Assembly: GCA_902492455.1 (NCBI GenBank)
Contig: CABULH010000011.1
Coordinates: 1 to 64,000, forward strand
Length of the DNA: 64,000 bases
Direction of reading: 5' to 3'
From: an uncultured Oscillospiraceae bacterium
GTDB taxonomy: Bacteria; Bacillota; Clostridia; Oscillospirales; Acutalibacteraceae
Positions 33,564 through 40,980 of this stretch are shown piece after piece (within the stretch, counting starts at the first letter, position 1; every line of letters begins with the position of its first letter). A program made the position numbers and the translations under genes. The notes beneath the pieces were generated by a model that searched no databases, was not told the origin of the DNA, and saw only the letters and a list, made by a program, of their open reading frames with translations.

Positions 33564-35318
33564 ATGAGGAAGACCAAAATCATCTGTACCCTGGGGCCGT
33601 CCACCGACGATCCCGCTGTTCTGCGCCAATTGATGCTTTCGGGCATGGACGTTGCCCGGGTCAATATGTCTCACCAAAACCACGAGAGTCATCGCCGGCG
33701 CATCGATATGGTGAAGCAGCTGCGGGAAGAGCTGCATCTGCCGGTGGCGGTGCTCATCGATACCAAGGGGCCGGAAATCCGGCTGGGTACCTTTCAGGAG
33801 CCGAAAGTGGAGCTGAAGGCCGGGGAGCTTTTTGTCCTCACCACCGAGGAAGTGGCGGGGGACAGCCATGTGGCCTCCATCAGCTTTGCCGGACTGCCGG
33901 CGGATGTTCTTCCTGGCAGCCATATTCTCATCGACGACGGCCTTATCGATCTGGAGGTGCAGAAAACCACTTCCACCGAGATCGCCTGCACCGTGATCAA
34001 CGGCGGCTTCATCTCCGCCAACAAGGGGGTGAATGTCCCCGGCGTTTCCCTGTCCATGCCTTTTATGAGCGACCGGGACCGGGCGGACATCGCTTTTGCT
34101 TGTGAAGAGGAAGCGGATTTCATCGCCGCCTCCTTTACCCGCCGGGCGGACGACGTGCTGCAGATCCGCCAGGAGCTGGAGGCCAACGGCAACCACAGCA
34201 TCCGCATCATCGCCAAAATTGAGAACCAGGAAGGCGTCGACAACATCGACGATATCCTCAAGGTATCCGACGGCATCATGGTGGCCCGGGGCGACATGGG
34301 GGTGGAGATCGCTCTGGAGGAAATCCCCAGCATTCAGAAGCGGCTGATCCATAAGGGGTACAACGCCGGTCTGCAGGTGATTACCGCCACCCAGATGCTG
34401 GAATCCATGATGAAAAATCCTCGTCCCACCCGGGCCGAAGCCACCGATGTGGCCAACGCTATTTACGACGGCACCAGCGCCATCATGCTCTCCGGGGAGA
34501 CCGCCGCCGGCGCCTATCCGGTGGAGGCGGTTAAAACCATGGCCCGCATCGCCCGGCGAACGGAGAAGGATATCAACTATCAAAAGCGCTTCGCGGTACG
34601 GGACGTTCACGACGCGCCCAACGTCACCAACGCCATCTCCCACGCCACCGTCACCACCGCTCATGATCTGGGGGCGGCGGCCATTCTCACCGTCACCAAA
34701 TCCGGCGCCACCGCCCGGATGATCTCCAAATTCCGTCCTGCCTGCCCCATTATCTGCTGCACCACCAACCCCACCACCCAGCGGCAGATGAATCTCTCCT
34801 GGGGTGTGGTGCCGCTGATGGCGGAGGAAAAGAAAAGCATGGACGACCTTTTTGACCACGCGGTGGACCGGGCGGTCCAGGCGGGCTATCTCACCAGCGG
34901 CGATCTGGTGGTTATCACCGCCGGCGCGCCTCTGGGGGTATCCGGTACCACCAACCTGCTGAAGGTGCACCTGGTGGGCAATATTCTGGTTCAGGGCAAG
35001 GGCGCCACCGCCTACAGCGCCTGCGGCAACCTCTGCGTGGCGGAAAACGAGGAGGAGGCTCTGGCCCAGTTTCGGCCGGGAGATATTCTGGTGATCCCCC
35101 AAACCAGCAACCGGCTGCTGCCTTTGCTGAAGGAATGCAGCGGCATCATCACCGAGACCCCCGGCCTCAACAGCCATGCCGCCATTGTGGGCATGGCCCT
35201 GGAAAAGCCGGTATTGGTGGATGCTCAAAACGCCACCCGGATACTCAAAAGCGGTACCACCGTCACCCTGGACGCGGAACGGGGCATTGTCATGTTCGGC
35301 ACCGGCCCGGCGAAATAA
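33564..35318 (+). CDS. pyk: Pyruvate kinase with C-terminal PEP-utiliser domain
   Basis: A 584-residue enzyme that turns PEP and ADP into pyruvate and ATP in glycolysis. It opens with RKTKIICTLGPST. IAKIENQEGVDNID and MVARGDMGVEI are the active-site and substrate-binding blocks, and TATQMLESM is present. Residues about 480-584 are the extra PEP-utilising swivel domain (GIITETPGLNSHAAIVG) found in Bacillus and Clostridia enzymes. The length fits that class. It is monocistronic with its own promoter and terminator. Confidence 0.96.
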   Translation: MRKTKIICTLGPSTDDPAVLRQLMLSGMDVARVNMSHQNHESHRRRIDMVKQLREELHLPVAVLIDTKGPEIRLGTFQEPKVELKAGELFVLTTEEVAGDSHVASISFAGLPADVLPGSHILIDDGLIDLEVQKTTSTEIACTVINGGFISANKGVNVPGVSLSMPFMSDRDRADIAFACEEEADFIAASFTRRADDVLQIRQELEANGNHSIRIIAKIENQEGVDNIDDILKVSDGIMVARGDMGVEIALEEIPSIQKRLIHKGYNAGLQVITATQMLESMMKNPRPTRAEATDVANAIYDGTSAIMLSGETAAGAYPVEAVKTMARIARRTEKDINYQKRFAVRDVHDAPNVTNAISHATVTTAHDLGAAAILTVTKSGATARMISKFRPACPIICCTTNPTTQRQMNLSWGVVPLMAEEKKSMDDLFDHAVDRAVQAGYLTSGDLVVITAGAPLGVSGTTNLLKVHLVGNILVQGKGATAYSACGNLCVAENEEEALAQFRPGDILVIPQTSNRLLPLLKECSGIITETPGLNSHAAIVGMALEKPVLVDAQNATRILKSGTTVTLDAERGIVMFGTGPAK

Positions 35319-35332
35319 AGAATAGAATGAAC

Positions 35333-35372
35333 AACCGGTGGAACACATTTTGTGTTCCACCGGTTTCATTTT
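35333..35372 (+). terminator. Terminator of pyk
   Basis: AACCGGTGGAACACA and TGTGTTCCACCGGTT arms around a TTT/TTTT loop, then TTCATTTTG. It starts 14 bases past the pyk stop. Confidence 0.88.
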
Positions 35373-35426
35373 GTAAATATATTATTAAAACAATTAATAT
35401 TAATATTAAATAAATTAATTAAAATA

Positions 35427-35455
35427 TTGACATATTGAATCCCGCATGTTATATT
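35427..35455 (+). promoter_or_regulatory. Promoter of the DUF2089 operon
   Basis: A perfect TTGACA (35427-35432), 17-base spacer and TATATT (35450-35455). It lies right behind an A/T-only stretch that could act as an UP element. It rules out upstream start codons. Confidence 0.72.
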
Positions 35456-35479
35456 GGTGTCAGCAAAGGAAGTGACGAC

Positions 35480-35839
35480 ATGAAAAAAATCATCAGCCGC
35501 TGTCCGGTCTGTGGCCGGGAGCTGACGGTGACAAGGCTGCAATGCGACGCCTGCGAGACGGTGATCGAAAACCATTTCCGGCTCACCAAATTCGATTATC
35601 TGTCGGACGAAGAGCTGTACTTTACCGAAACCTTCATCCGGTGCCGGGGAAATATCAAGGAAGTGGAAAAGGAATTGGGCATTTCCTATCCCACCGTCCG
35701 CTCCAAGCTGGATGGCGTAATCAAAAAGCTGGGCTATGAAACGGGAGCCGACGAACAGGCGGCGAAAAGGGAAGAAATCCTCAAGGCCCTGGAAAACGGC
35801 GAGATCACGGCGGAGCAAGCGCTTGCCCAACTAAAATGA
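35480..35839 (+). CDS. DUF2089-family zinc/HTH protein
   Basis: A 119-residue protein. ATG 35480 is preceded by AAGGAA at 8 bases and lies just downstream of the promoter. CPVCGREL and CDAC form a zinc ribbon, followed by a helix-turn-helix-like part (IRCRGNIKEVEKELGISYPTVRSKLD) with a sigma-70 region 4 look, then an acidic C-terminal helix. DUF2089 proteins are taken as DNA-binding regulators, probably of their own operon. Two further small genes follow with 16- and 8-base gaps. Confidence 0.82.
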   Translation: MKKIISRCPVCGRELTVTRLQCDACETVIENHFRLTKFDYLSDEELYFTETFIRCRGNIKEVEKELGISYPTVRSKLDGVIKKLGYETGADEQAAKREEILKALENGEITAEQALAQLK

Positions 35840-35855
35840 AAAAGGAGATTTTATA

Positions 35856-36242
35856 ATGGATGAAAAATTGAGAATATTGAAAATGGTGGAGGAAGGAACC
35901 ATCACGGCGGAGGAGGGCGCTGAATTGATGACGGCCATGCATGTGGAAGCGCCGGAGCAGCAAAGGGCCATTATACCCAGCAGCTACGATAAGAAAATGT
36001 TCCGCGTCATTGTGGACAGCACCACCGGCGACAAGGTGAAGATTCAATTCCCGGTGGGCGCCATCAAAAAAATCCTCAAAGCCACGGGCAAGCTGCCCAT
36101 ACCAGAAAAAGATCTGGAAGGCGTCGATCTCTCCGGTATGATGGATGCGGTGGCGGAATGTCTGGACGCGGAGATCGAAGGGGATTTTGTCCATGTGGAA
36201 GGAGCGGACGGCACCACAGTCAGAATATTTGTGGATAACTGA
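35856..36242 (+). CDS. SHOCT-like domain protein
   Basis: A 128-residue soluble protein. Residues 1-30 (KLRILKMVEEGTITAEEGAELM) are the short helical SHOCT-like/YvlB N-terminal element often found with DUF2089 and LiaX-type envelope-stress proteins. Residues about 48-128 form a small domain (VKIQFPVGAIKKIL; FVHVEGADGTTVRIFVDN). That domain recurs as the whole of the next protein. It probably works with its neighbours in regulation or envelope stress. Confidence 0.72.
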   Translation: MDEKLRILKMVEEGTITAEEGAELMTAMHVEAPEQQRAIIPSSYDKKMFRVIVDSTTGDKVKIQFPVGAIKKILKATGKLPIPEKDLEGVDLSGMMDAVAECLDAEIEGDFVHVEGADGTTVRIFVDN

Positions 36243-36250
36243 GTGACGCC

Positions 36251-36514
36251 ATGAAAGTGAAAATCAGAACAACGGATTTCCGCCTGTCCCTGGCGGTGCC
36301 GGTCAGCATGGCGGGGCTCGTCCTGCGGTGGATGCCGGACAGGGTGTTCGCCGACATGCGGGAAAAGGCGCCGGAGCCTTACCAGCGCCTGATTACCAAG
36401 GAAAACATCCGGATGCTCGCGGGAGAATGCCTGGAGGTTTTCAAAGCGAATAAAGGACTGGAGATCGTGCACGTTGAAGCGGCGGACGGGACGTTTGTAT
36501 CCGTTAAGCTGTGA
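36251..36514 (+). CDS. Small protein matching the C-terminal domain of the preceding protein
   Basis: An 87-residue protein without membrane segment. It aligns by eye with the last 80 residues of the SHOCT-like protein: LSLAVPVSMAGLVL against VKIQFPVGAIKKIL, and EIVHVEAADGTFVSVKL against DFVHVEGADGTTVRIFV. It therefore looks like a standalone copy of that domain, made by duplication. It is translated from the same operon (8-base gap). Confidence 0.7.
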   Translation: MKVKIRTTDFRLSLAVPVSMAGLVLRWMPDRVFADMREKAPEPYQRLITKENIRMLAGECLEVFKANKGLEIVHVEAADGTFVSVKL

Positions 36515-36539
36515 CGCAGCCCTTCTCGATACAGCAAAA

Positions 36540-36577
36540 CACCCCCGCCGGAACGCATCCAGTGTTCCGGTGGGGGT
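36540..36577. terminator. Bidirectional terminator
   Basis: ACCCCCGCCGGAAC and GTTCCGGTGGGGGT arms (one wobble). T-rich flanks lie on both sides (TTGTGTATT on plus, TGTTTTGCTG on minus). It separates the DUF2089 operon from the convergent Tim44-like gene. Confidence 0.85.
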
Positions 36578-36587
36578 TGTGTATTGG

Positions 36588-37616
36588 TCATTTTTCCGGC
36601 GGGAGCAGCACCCCCCGCTCATCCAGCACGGTATCCGGCTTGACGCTATCCAGATTGGACAGCACCCAATCGAAATCGCCGGTGGTGATATCCGAACCGC
36701 AGTATTCGCACTGGCCCGCATGGGTGATGTGCATCGGCGCGCCGCAGTTGGGGCAATAGGTACAGGCCGCGCCCCTAGCCTCTTTCGTGGTGATGCCCAG
36801 GCGGCGGGTGAAGGTCAGCAGATAGTGCATACTGTATTCCCGGTTGGGGTCGCCCTTCAGTACCGCCCGGGTGTGCTCGTCGATGATATAATCTCCCATC
36901 CGCACCGCCATATACACCGTCAGATACTCATACTGGGCATCCCGGCGGTAGAAATGGAGATATGCCTGGTTGACGCTGATCCGCTCAATGACGTTGATCC
37001 GTCCCAGGCGGATATACTCGTTGAGCTGGGCCTCGTGCAGCCGGAACAGCTCCTCCTTCTCAAAGGGCCGGATGGGATTCCAGTCCCGGGCTGTCCAGGC
37101 CTGCTGCAGGATGACGAATACCTCCTTGGCCCAGCCGATAAAGGCGTCCCGGCTGAAGGCCGGATCGATGCTATGAATCGCCGCCAGGATCTCGTCGTCG
37201 TGATTACCCGGCGTGGGCGGATTCATCCGCGCCGGATAGGTAGACCGGGCAATGCTTCTGGCCGTCCGATTGTTTTTGGCGCGGTTCTGACGGGAGACGG
37301 CCACCACGATCAAAAGGACTACCACTCCCGCAAAAACCAGGGTCACCGGGCCGACGCTGCCGGAACCGCCGGAACTGCCGCCATAATCATCGTCATCATA
37401 GTCGTTGCCCCAACCGTCGTACCCGCCGTAATCGTTGCCGTAGTCATCGTCATCGTTACCGCCGTAATCCCCATAATCCCCATAATCACCGTAGTCGTTG
37501 TGGTTGCCCACGTCGCAGGGCAGCATCCCCGGCGCGGCGGAAACCGCCGCCGGCAGCAGCAACACGCCGCACAGCGCCGCGCACAGCAGAAGCATCCGGC
37601 CTTTTCCCAGCTTCAT
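36588..37616 (-). CDS. Tim44-like domain membrane protein with zinc ribbon
   Basis: A 342-residue protein. ATG 37616 overlaps the previous stop as ATGA and has GGGGAGG 7 bases upstream. A signal sequence (LLLCAALCGVLLLPAAVSAA) is followed by an Asp/Gly/Tyr low-complexity stretch (repeats of GDY) and a membrane segment (VGPVTLVFAGVVVLLIVVAVS). A Tim44-like domain (DDEILAAIHSIDPAFSRDAFIGWAKEVFVILQQAW) and a C-terminal zinc ribbon (CPNCGAPMHI...CEYCG) complete it. The Tim44 domain of mitochondria tethers a chaperone; the bacterial role is not known. It ends a three-gene operon. Confidence 0.82.
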   Translation of the reverse strand: MKLGKGRMLLLCAALCGVLLLPAAVSAAPGMLPCDVGNHNDYGDYGDYGDYGGNDDDDYGNDYGGYDGWGNDYDDDDYGGSSGGSGSVGPVTLVFAGVVVLLIVVAVSRQNRAKNNRTARSIARSTYPARMNPPTPGNHDDEILAAIHSIDPAFSRDAFIGWAKEVFVILQQAWTARDWNPIRPFEKEELFRLHEAQLNEYIRLGRINVIERISVNQAYLHFYRRDAQYEYLTVYMAVRMGDYIIDEHTRAVLKGDPNREYSMHYLLTFTRRLGITTKEARGAACTYCPNCGAPMHITHAGQCEYCGSDITTGDFDWVLSNLDSVKPDTVLDERGVLLPPEK

Positions 37617-38398
37617 CCCCGCGCCTCCCCTCTTTTCTGGTCGGCGGCAATCAGCAGGGCCAGGGCCGCGGCTGCCGTGTCGATGGCGTCCCCGGTGCCG
37701 GCAGCCCGGGGATTCTCCAATCCCGCCGCCTCCCGCTCCTGGTTCCAAAGAACTTCCAGCACGCAGCCCGCCCGCAGCCCCCGGGCAGCGGCCAGAATGA
37801 AGAGGGCTGCCGATTCCATTTCAGAAGCCAGGCAGCCTCCCCGTTTCCATGCCTCCCATTGCTCCCGCAGCCGGGCAGCCACCGGGGAGGTTTCCGGGCT
37901 GTGCTGCCCGTAAAAGGAATCTTTGCAGTGGACCACCCCGGCATGGGCCTTCTTTCCCAACCCAGCCGCCGCTTCCATCAGCGCGCTGGTGACCGCAAAA
38001 TCCGCCGCCGCAGGGAACTCCACCGGCAGATACTCCCGGGAGGTCCCCTCCTGTCGGATGGCCGCTGTGGCCACCACCAGGTCGCCGCCCAGCACATCCA
38101 GCCGCATGCCGCCGCAGGTACCCACCCGGATCATGGTTTTCACCCCGCACCGGCAGAGCTCCTCTACACAGATAGCGGTGGACGGGCCGCCGATGCCATG
38201 GGAGATGGCCAGCACCCGCTCCCCCTGGAGCCGCCCGACCCAAGTGGTGTATTCCCGGTTGGCACAGACAAACGCCGGCTCCTCCAGCCGGGAGGCCACC
38301 GCCTCCACCCGGCCCGGATCTCCCGTCAGCAGGGCGTAGGCCGCCCCCTGCTCCGGCTTCAGACCAATATGATACATCCCCTGTGAGCCAAAGTCCAT
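37613..38398 (-). CDS. Uridine phosphorylase-like nucleoside phosphorylase
   Basis: A 261-residue nucleoside phosphorylase. It has GDPGRVEAVA, SHGIGGPSTAICVEEL, MIRVGTCGGM and the substrate-site block ASEMESAALF. These, with the length, fit uridine phosphorylase better than trimeric purine phosphorylase. It splits a nucleoside with phosphate to base and ribose-1-phosphate in salvage. Between the PNPOx-like gene (40-base gap) and the Tim44-like gene (4-base overlap). Confidence 0.88.
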   Translation of the reverse strand: MDFGSQGMYHIGLKPEQGAAYALLTGDPGRVEAVASRLEEPAFVCANREYTTWVGRLQGERVLAISHGIGGPSTAICVEELCRCGVKTMIRVGTCGGMRLDVLGGDLVVATAAIRQEGTSREYLPVEFPAAADFAVTSALMEAAAGLGKKAHAGVVHCKDSFYGQHSPETSPVAARLREQWEAWKRGGCLASEMESAALFILAAARGLRAGCVLEVLWNQEREAAGLENPRAAGTGDAIDTAAAALALLIAADQKRGEARG

Positions 38399-38438
38399 CT
38401 CCAGCCGCCCCCTCGTCTTCTTTGATTTTATGCCCGGC

Positions 38439-38948
38439 TCAGCTGTCCAAGAACACTTTTTCTTTGCTTCTCGCCAGCTCGATAGCCTCTTTGCCGGTGA
38501 TATGCTCGGCCGTCAATTCCAGCATACACAAAGCGCTGTATTCCTTTTGGATCGCCCGCTCTCGGTTTTCCTCACTGTCCTCCGGCGCATATTTCACCGC
38601 CAGAGAGCGGACAGCCGTCCGGATTTCCCTCTCCTCTTCCAGAACCCGAATGGTTCCGAATACAATCACGCTGCGGAAATAGGAGGTATATTCTTCCGGC
38701 ACAACCCGGTCCTGTCCAATCACACAGAAAGAGGCCCTAGGGTTTCTTCGGACGGCGTCCAGCTTGTGTCCGCTTTTGGCGCAATGAAAAAAGAGTTTTC
38801 CATCCTGATAAACATAACTCAGGGGCACCGCGTAAGGATACCCACCGTCTCCGTCCACTGCCAGCACGCCGGAAGTTCCCTCCGCCAAAATAGCCTCGCA
38901 GGCTTCTGCAGACAGCCGCTGCTTTTTCCGCCTCATCTCCCGGAACAT
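38439..38948 (-). CDS. Pyridoxamine 5'-phosphate oxidase-fold protein
   Basis: A 169-residue FMN-binding split-barrel protein of the NimA-like type (GVLAVDGDGGYPYAVPLSYVYQDGKLFFHCAKSGHKLDAVRRNPRASFCVIG). I use ATG 38948, with GGAG 7 bases upstream; ATG 38954 is too close to it. Members reduce or bind flavin/F420-like cofactors or remove toxic nitro groups. Substrate unknown. It is the first gene of the operon with the phosphorylase; a 20-base palindrome lies 52 bases upstream. Confidence 0.85.
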   Translation of the reverse strand: MFREMRRKKQRLSAEACEAILAEGTSGVLAVDGDGGYPYAVPLSYVYQDGKLFFHCAKSGHKLDAVRRNPRASFCVIGQDRVVPEEYTSYFRSVIVFGTIRVLEEEREIRTAVRSLAVKYAPEDSEENRERAIQKEYSALCMLELTAEHITGKEAIELARSKEKVFLDS

Positions 38949-39000
38949 CCGCATTCTCCATTCCGTCTCTTTTCTATCTCTTGTTGCAGATAAAGTTTGG

Positions 39001-39020
39001 CGTGTGCCCGCGGGCACACG
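39001..39020. promoter_or_regulatory. Perfect 20-bp palindrome, possible operator
   Basis: CGTGTGCCCG followed by its exact reverse complement, with no loop. It sits upstream of the PNPOx-like operon and beyond the end of the sigma-factor gene. A dimeric repressor site or a cruciform is possible; no promoter core could be fixed around it. Confidence 0.4.
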
Positions 39021-39183
39021 CGGGGACAAAGCCGCCGCACTTTATGATAGCGCATATAATAGGGATTGTATCCATTTTATCATAACCCCCTTCTCCCTGC
39101 AACGGCCAAACGGCCCAAAAATATACCCGGCGCAGGAGTTGGTAGGAAGTGCCACTCTCCGCAGCGCCGGGCTTTCGGTATAC

Positions 39184-40770
39184 TTATGGCAATTTCGATG
39201 AATTCAGAATCACATAGGTGGTAGGCAGCTGCTCCATGCCGCTCACACCGTGGAGGAAACCCTCCTGATACAGCAGCTCCGCCGGGGCGGACAGAGCATC
39301 CTCAAACAAGCGCAGATAGGCCATATCCTTGGCGGTTTTTTTCAGATGAACCGGCACATGATTCAGCAGAATCTTCGTGACGGCACCCAGCTGCTTTTCC
39401 GCCTGTCTCTCCACCTGATCCGCAGCCGGATTCAAAATCTCCGTTAGACGGGCAAATTGATCCTTGGTGAACACAGGGACATTCACTGTCAGCTTGCCGC
39501 CGGTGCTGCGCAGATAACCCCGCCGCACCATCTCCGCCGCCGCAGCTCTGTCGTTCTCGTTGAAGCCCTCCGCTTTACCGGCGGCTGCCGCCAAGAATAC
39601 GTTGGTGATATCCTGCCGATTGAAGAAATAGGGATGCACCATTTCACCGTTAATCGGGAAGTCCATGAACTGCACCCGATCCCCTGCGGCATTCACCACA
39701 TTGGAAATACCGAGGCCGAATCCGCCGCTCCAGGTATCTCTTTCAAACACCTCCGCGCCCCAGACAAAACAGGGCGTGCCGAACTTATCCACCGGTAACT
39801 CCACCTGAATACGATTCTCCAGCTTTTCAATGATCGCCTGATAAAGCAGGATACAAGTCATCTGCCAGGCATAGATGCCGCCGCTCATATCGGCGCCGGC
39901 AAAACCAATTTTCCGTATGTCTTCTTCCTTTTCCATCAGCGTCTGCTTGACCGTTTCGGCTATCTCCCGCCGGACGTCCGCAGTTTTGGCGTCCACCTCT
40001 GTTGTGAAATCCTTGGTGAAAATTACAATATTGGCGGCATACCGGTTTCCTTCCTTTTTCAGCAAGCCGTATTCCAACAACCGGCACAGCTCTTCCTCCA
40101 AATAGGGCAGTCCCACCCCGATTTCCAGAGCGATCTGTTCCGCAGTAATGCTGTCGTTATAGCAGGCGAAGAGGATGTTCTGGGGAATGAGTTTGCTGCA
40201 CAGGCTGTAGTACCGATTGGGACCGTTGCCCCAAAACAGCAGCTCCAACCTTTTGGGCTGATAGCTCTGCTCGCCGTAATTTCGCTCCATGCTCATGCCT
40301 TCTTTCAAAAGTTTTCTGGATTTGAACAGCAGATACTTCACCATGCTCTCGCTTACCGAAAGAATGCCGGCGATCTCGGCGCAGGATTTGTTTTCCAGAT
40401 AATACAGGATCGTGGCCCGCCGGTATTTCTCCGATAACAGCCGCAGCTCCCGACGCAGAAGAAAAAGATCCGAGGCTTCATCTTCCTCATCGTGCCAATT
40501 CCTTTCGTCCCGGAGATCATCCTTCAGCTCGCATGTGGAAGAAGACAACCTTGTTCTATACCATTTTGCGTATACCCTGCCCGCCACCGTCCACATAAAA
40601 CCGTAAAAGGCGGCGTCGCTGCGGATATTGGGCAGGGATTTCATCATCTCCAAAAGGATATCCTGGGCCAGATCCTCCGCGTCCTCCCGGCTGGGGGTTC
40701 TGGCAAGGCAGTAACCCAGCACCGACTTGGACGCCTCCACGATCTTTTCATCTATATCCTGTTTATCCAT
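39184..40770 (-). CDS. ECF-type sigma factor with long C-terminal extension
   Basis: A 528-residue protein. ATG 40770 has GGAGGTG 6-7 bases upstream. Residues about 10-75 are sigma region 2 (REDAEDLAQDILLEMMKSLP; FYGFMWTVAGRVYAKWYR) and about 103-158 are region 4 (LSEKYRRATILYYLENKSCAEIAGILSVS). A normal ECF sigma would stop there. About 370 further residues follow, with a winged-helix-like block (TAEQIALEIGVGLPYLEEELCRLLEYGLL) and two similar wing phrases (YAANIVIFTKDF and LTVNVPVFTKDQF). No anti-sigma gene is adjacent, so the extension may itself be the sensor or control domain. Confidence 0.85.
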   Translation of the reverse strand: MDKQDIDEKIVEASKSVLGYCLARTPSREDAEDLAQDILLEMMKSLPNIRSDAAFYGFMWTVAGRVYAKWYRTRLSSSTCELKDDLRDERNWHDEEDEASDLFLLRRELRLLSEKYRRATILYYLENKSCAEIAGILSVSESMVKYLLFKSRKLLKEGMSMERNYGEQSYQPKRLELLFWGNGPNRYYSLCSKLIPQNILFACYNDSITAEQIALEIGVGLPYLEEELCRLLEYGLLKKEGNRYAANIVIFTKDFTTEVDAKTADVRREIAETVKQTLMEKEEDIRKIGFAGADMSGGIYAWQMTCILLYQAIIEKLENRIQVELPVDKFGTPCFVWGAEVFERDTWSGGFGLGISNVVNAAGDRVQFMDFPINGEMVHPYFFNRQDITNVFLAAAAGKAEGFNENDRAAAAEMVRRGYLRSTGGKLTVNVPVFTKDQFARLTEILNPAADQVERQAEKQLGAVTKILLNHVPVHLKKTAKDMAYLRLFEDALSAPAELLYQEGFLHGVSGMEQLPTTYVILNSSKLP

Positions 40771-40917
40771 TCTCTCACCTCCAAGAAACATGGTGGGGAA
40801 GCTTCCGCCTATATAGTGGAGCAAAAAGTTTATCGGTTAAAGAAAATATGAAAACAGTATACGAACTATTTTTTCCGCAGTCCATCTTTCATCTCGTTGG
40901 AATTCTGAATACGGGAT

Positions 40918-40946
40918 TTGACAGAAGCCGGCGAATGGGGTATGAT
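40918..40946 (+). promoter_or_regulatory. Promoter of the MATE gene
   Basis: A perfect TTGACA (40918-40923), 17-base spacer and TATGAT (40941-40946). It lies inside the in-frame upstream region, so translation must start downstream, at 40981. Confidence 0.75.
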
Positions 40947-40980
40947 GATCGGCGTATTTGCATATAAAGGACGGATACTT

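Noticed and set aside
33558..35369. Minus-strand frame of about 600 codons opposite pyk
   Set aside because: Antisense shadow of a complete pyruvate kinase gene.
37380..37510. Tandem repeat or CRISPR-like stretch
   Set aside because: It is the codon repeat for the GDY-rich segment of the Tim44-like protein, not a spacer array.
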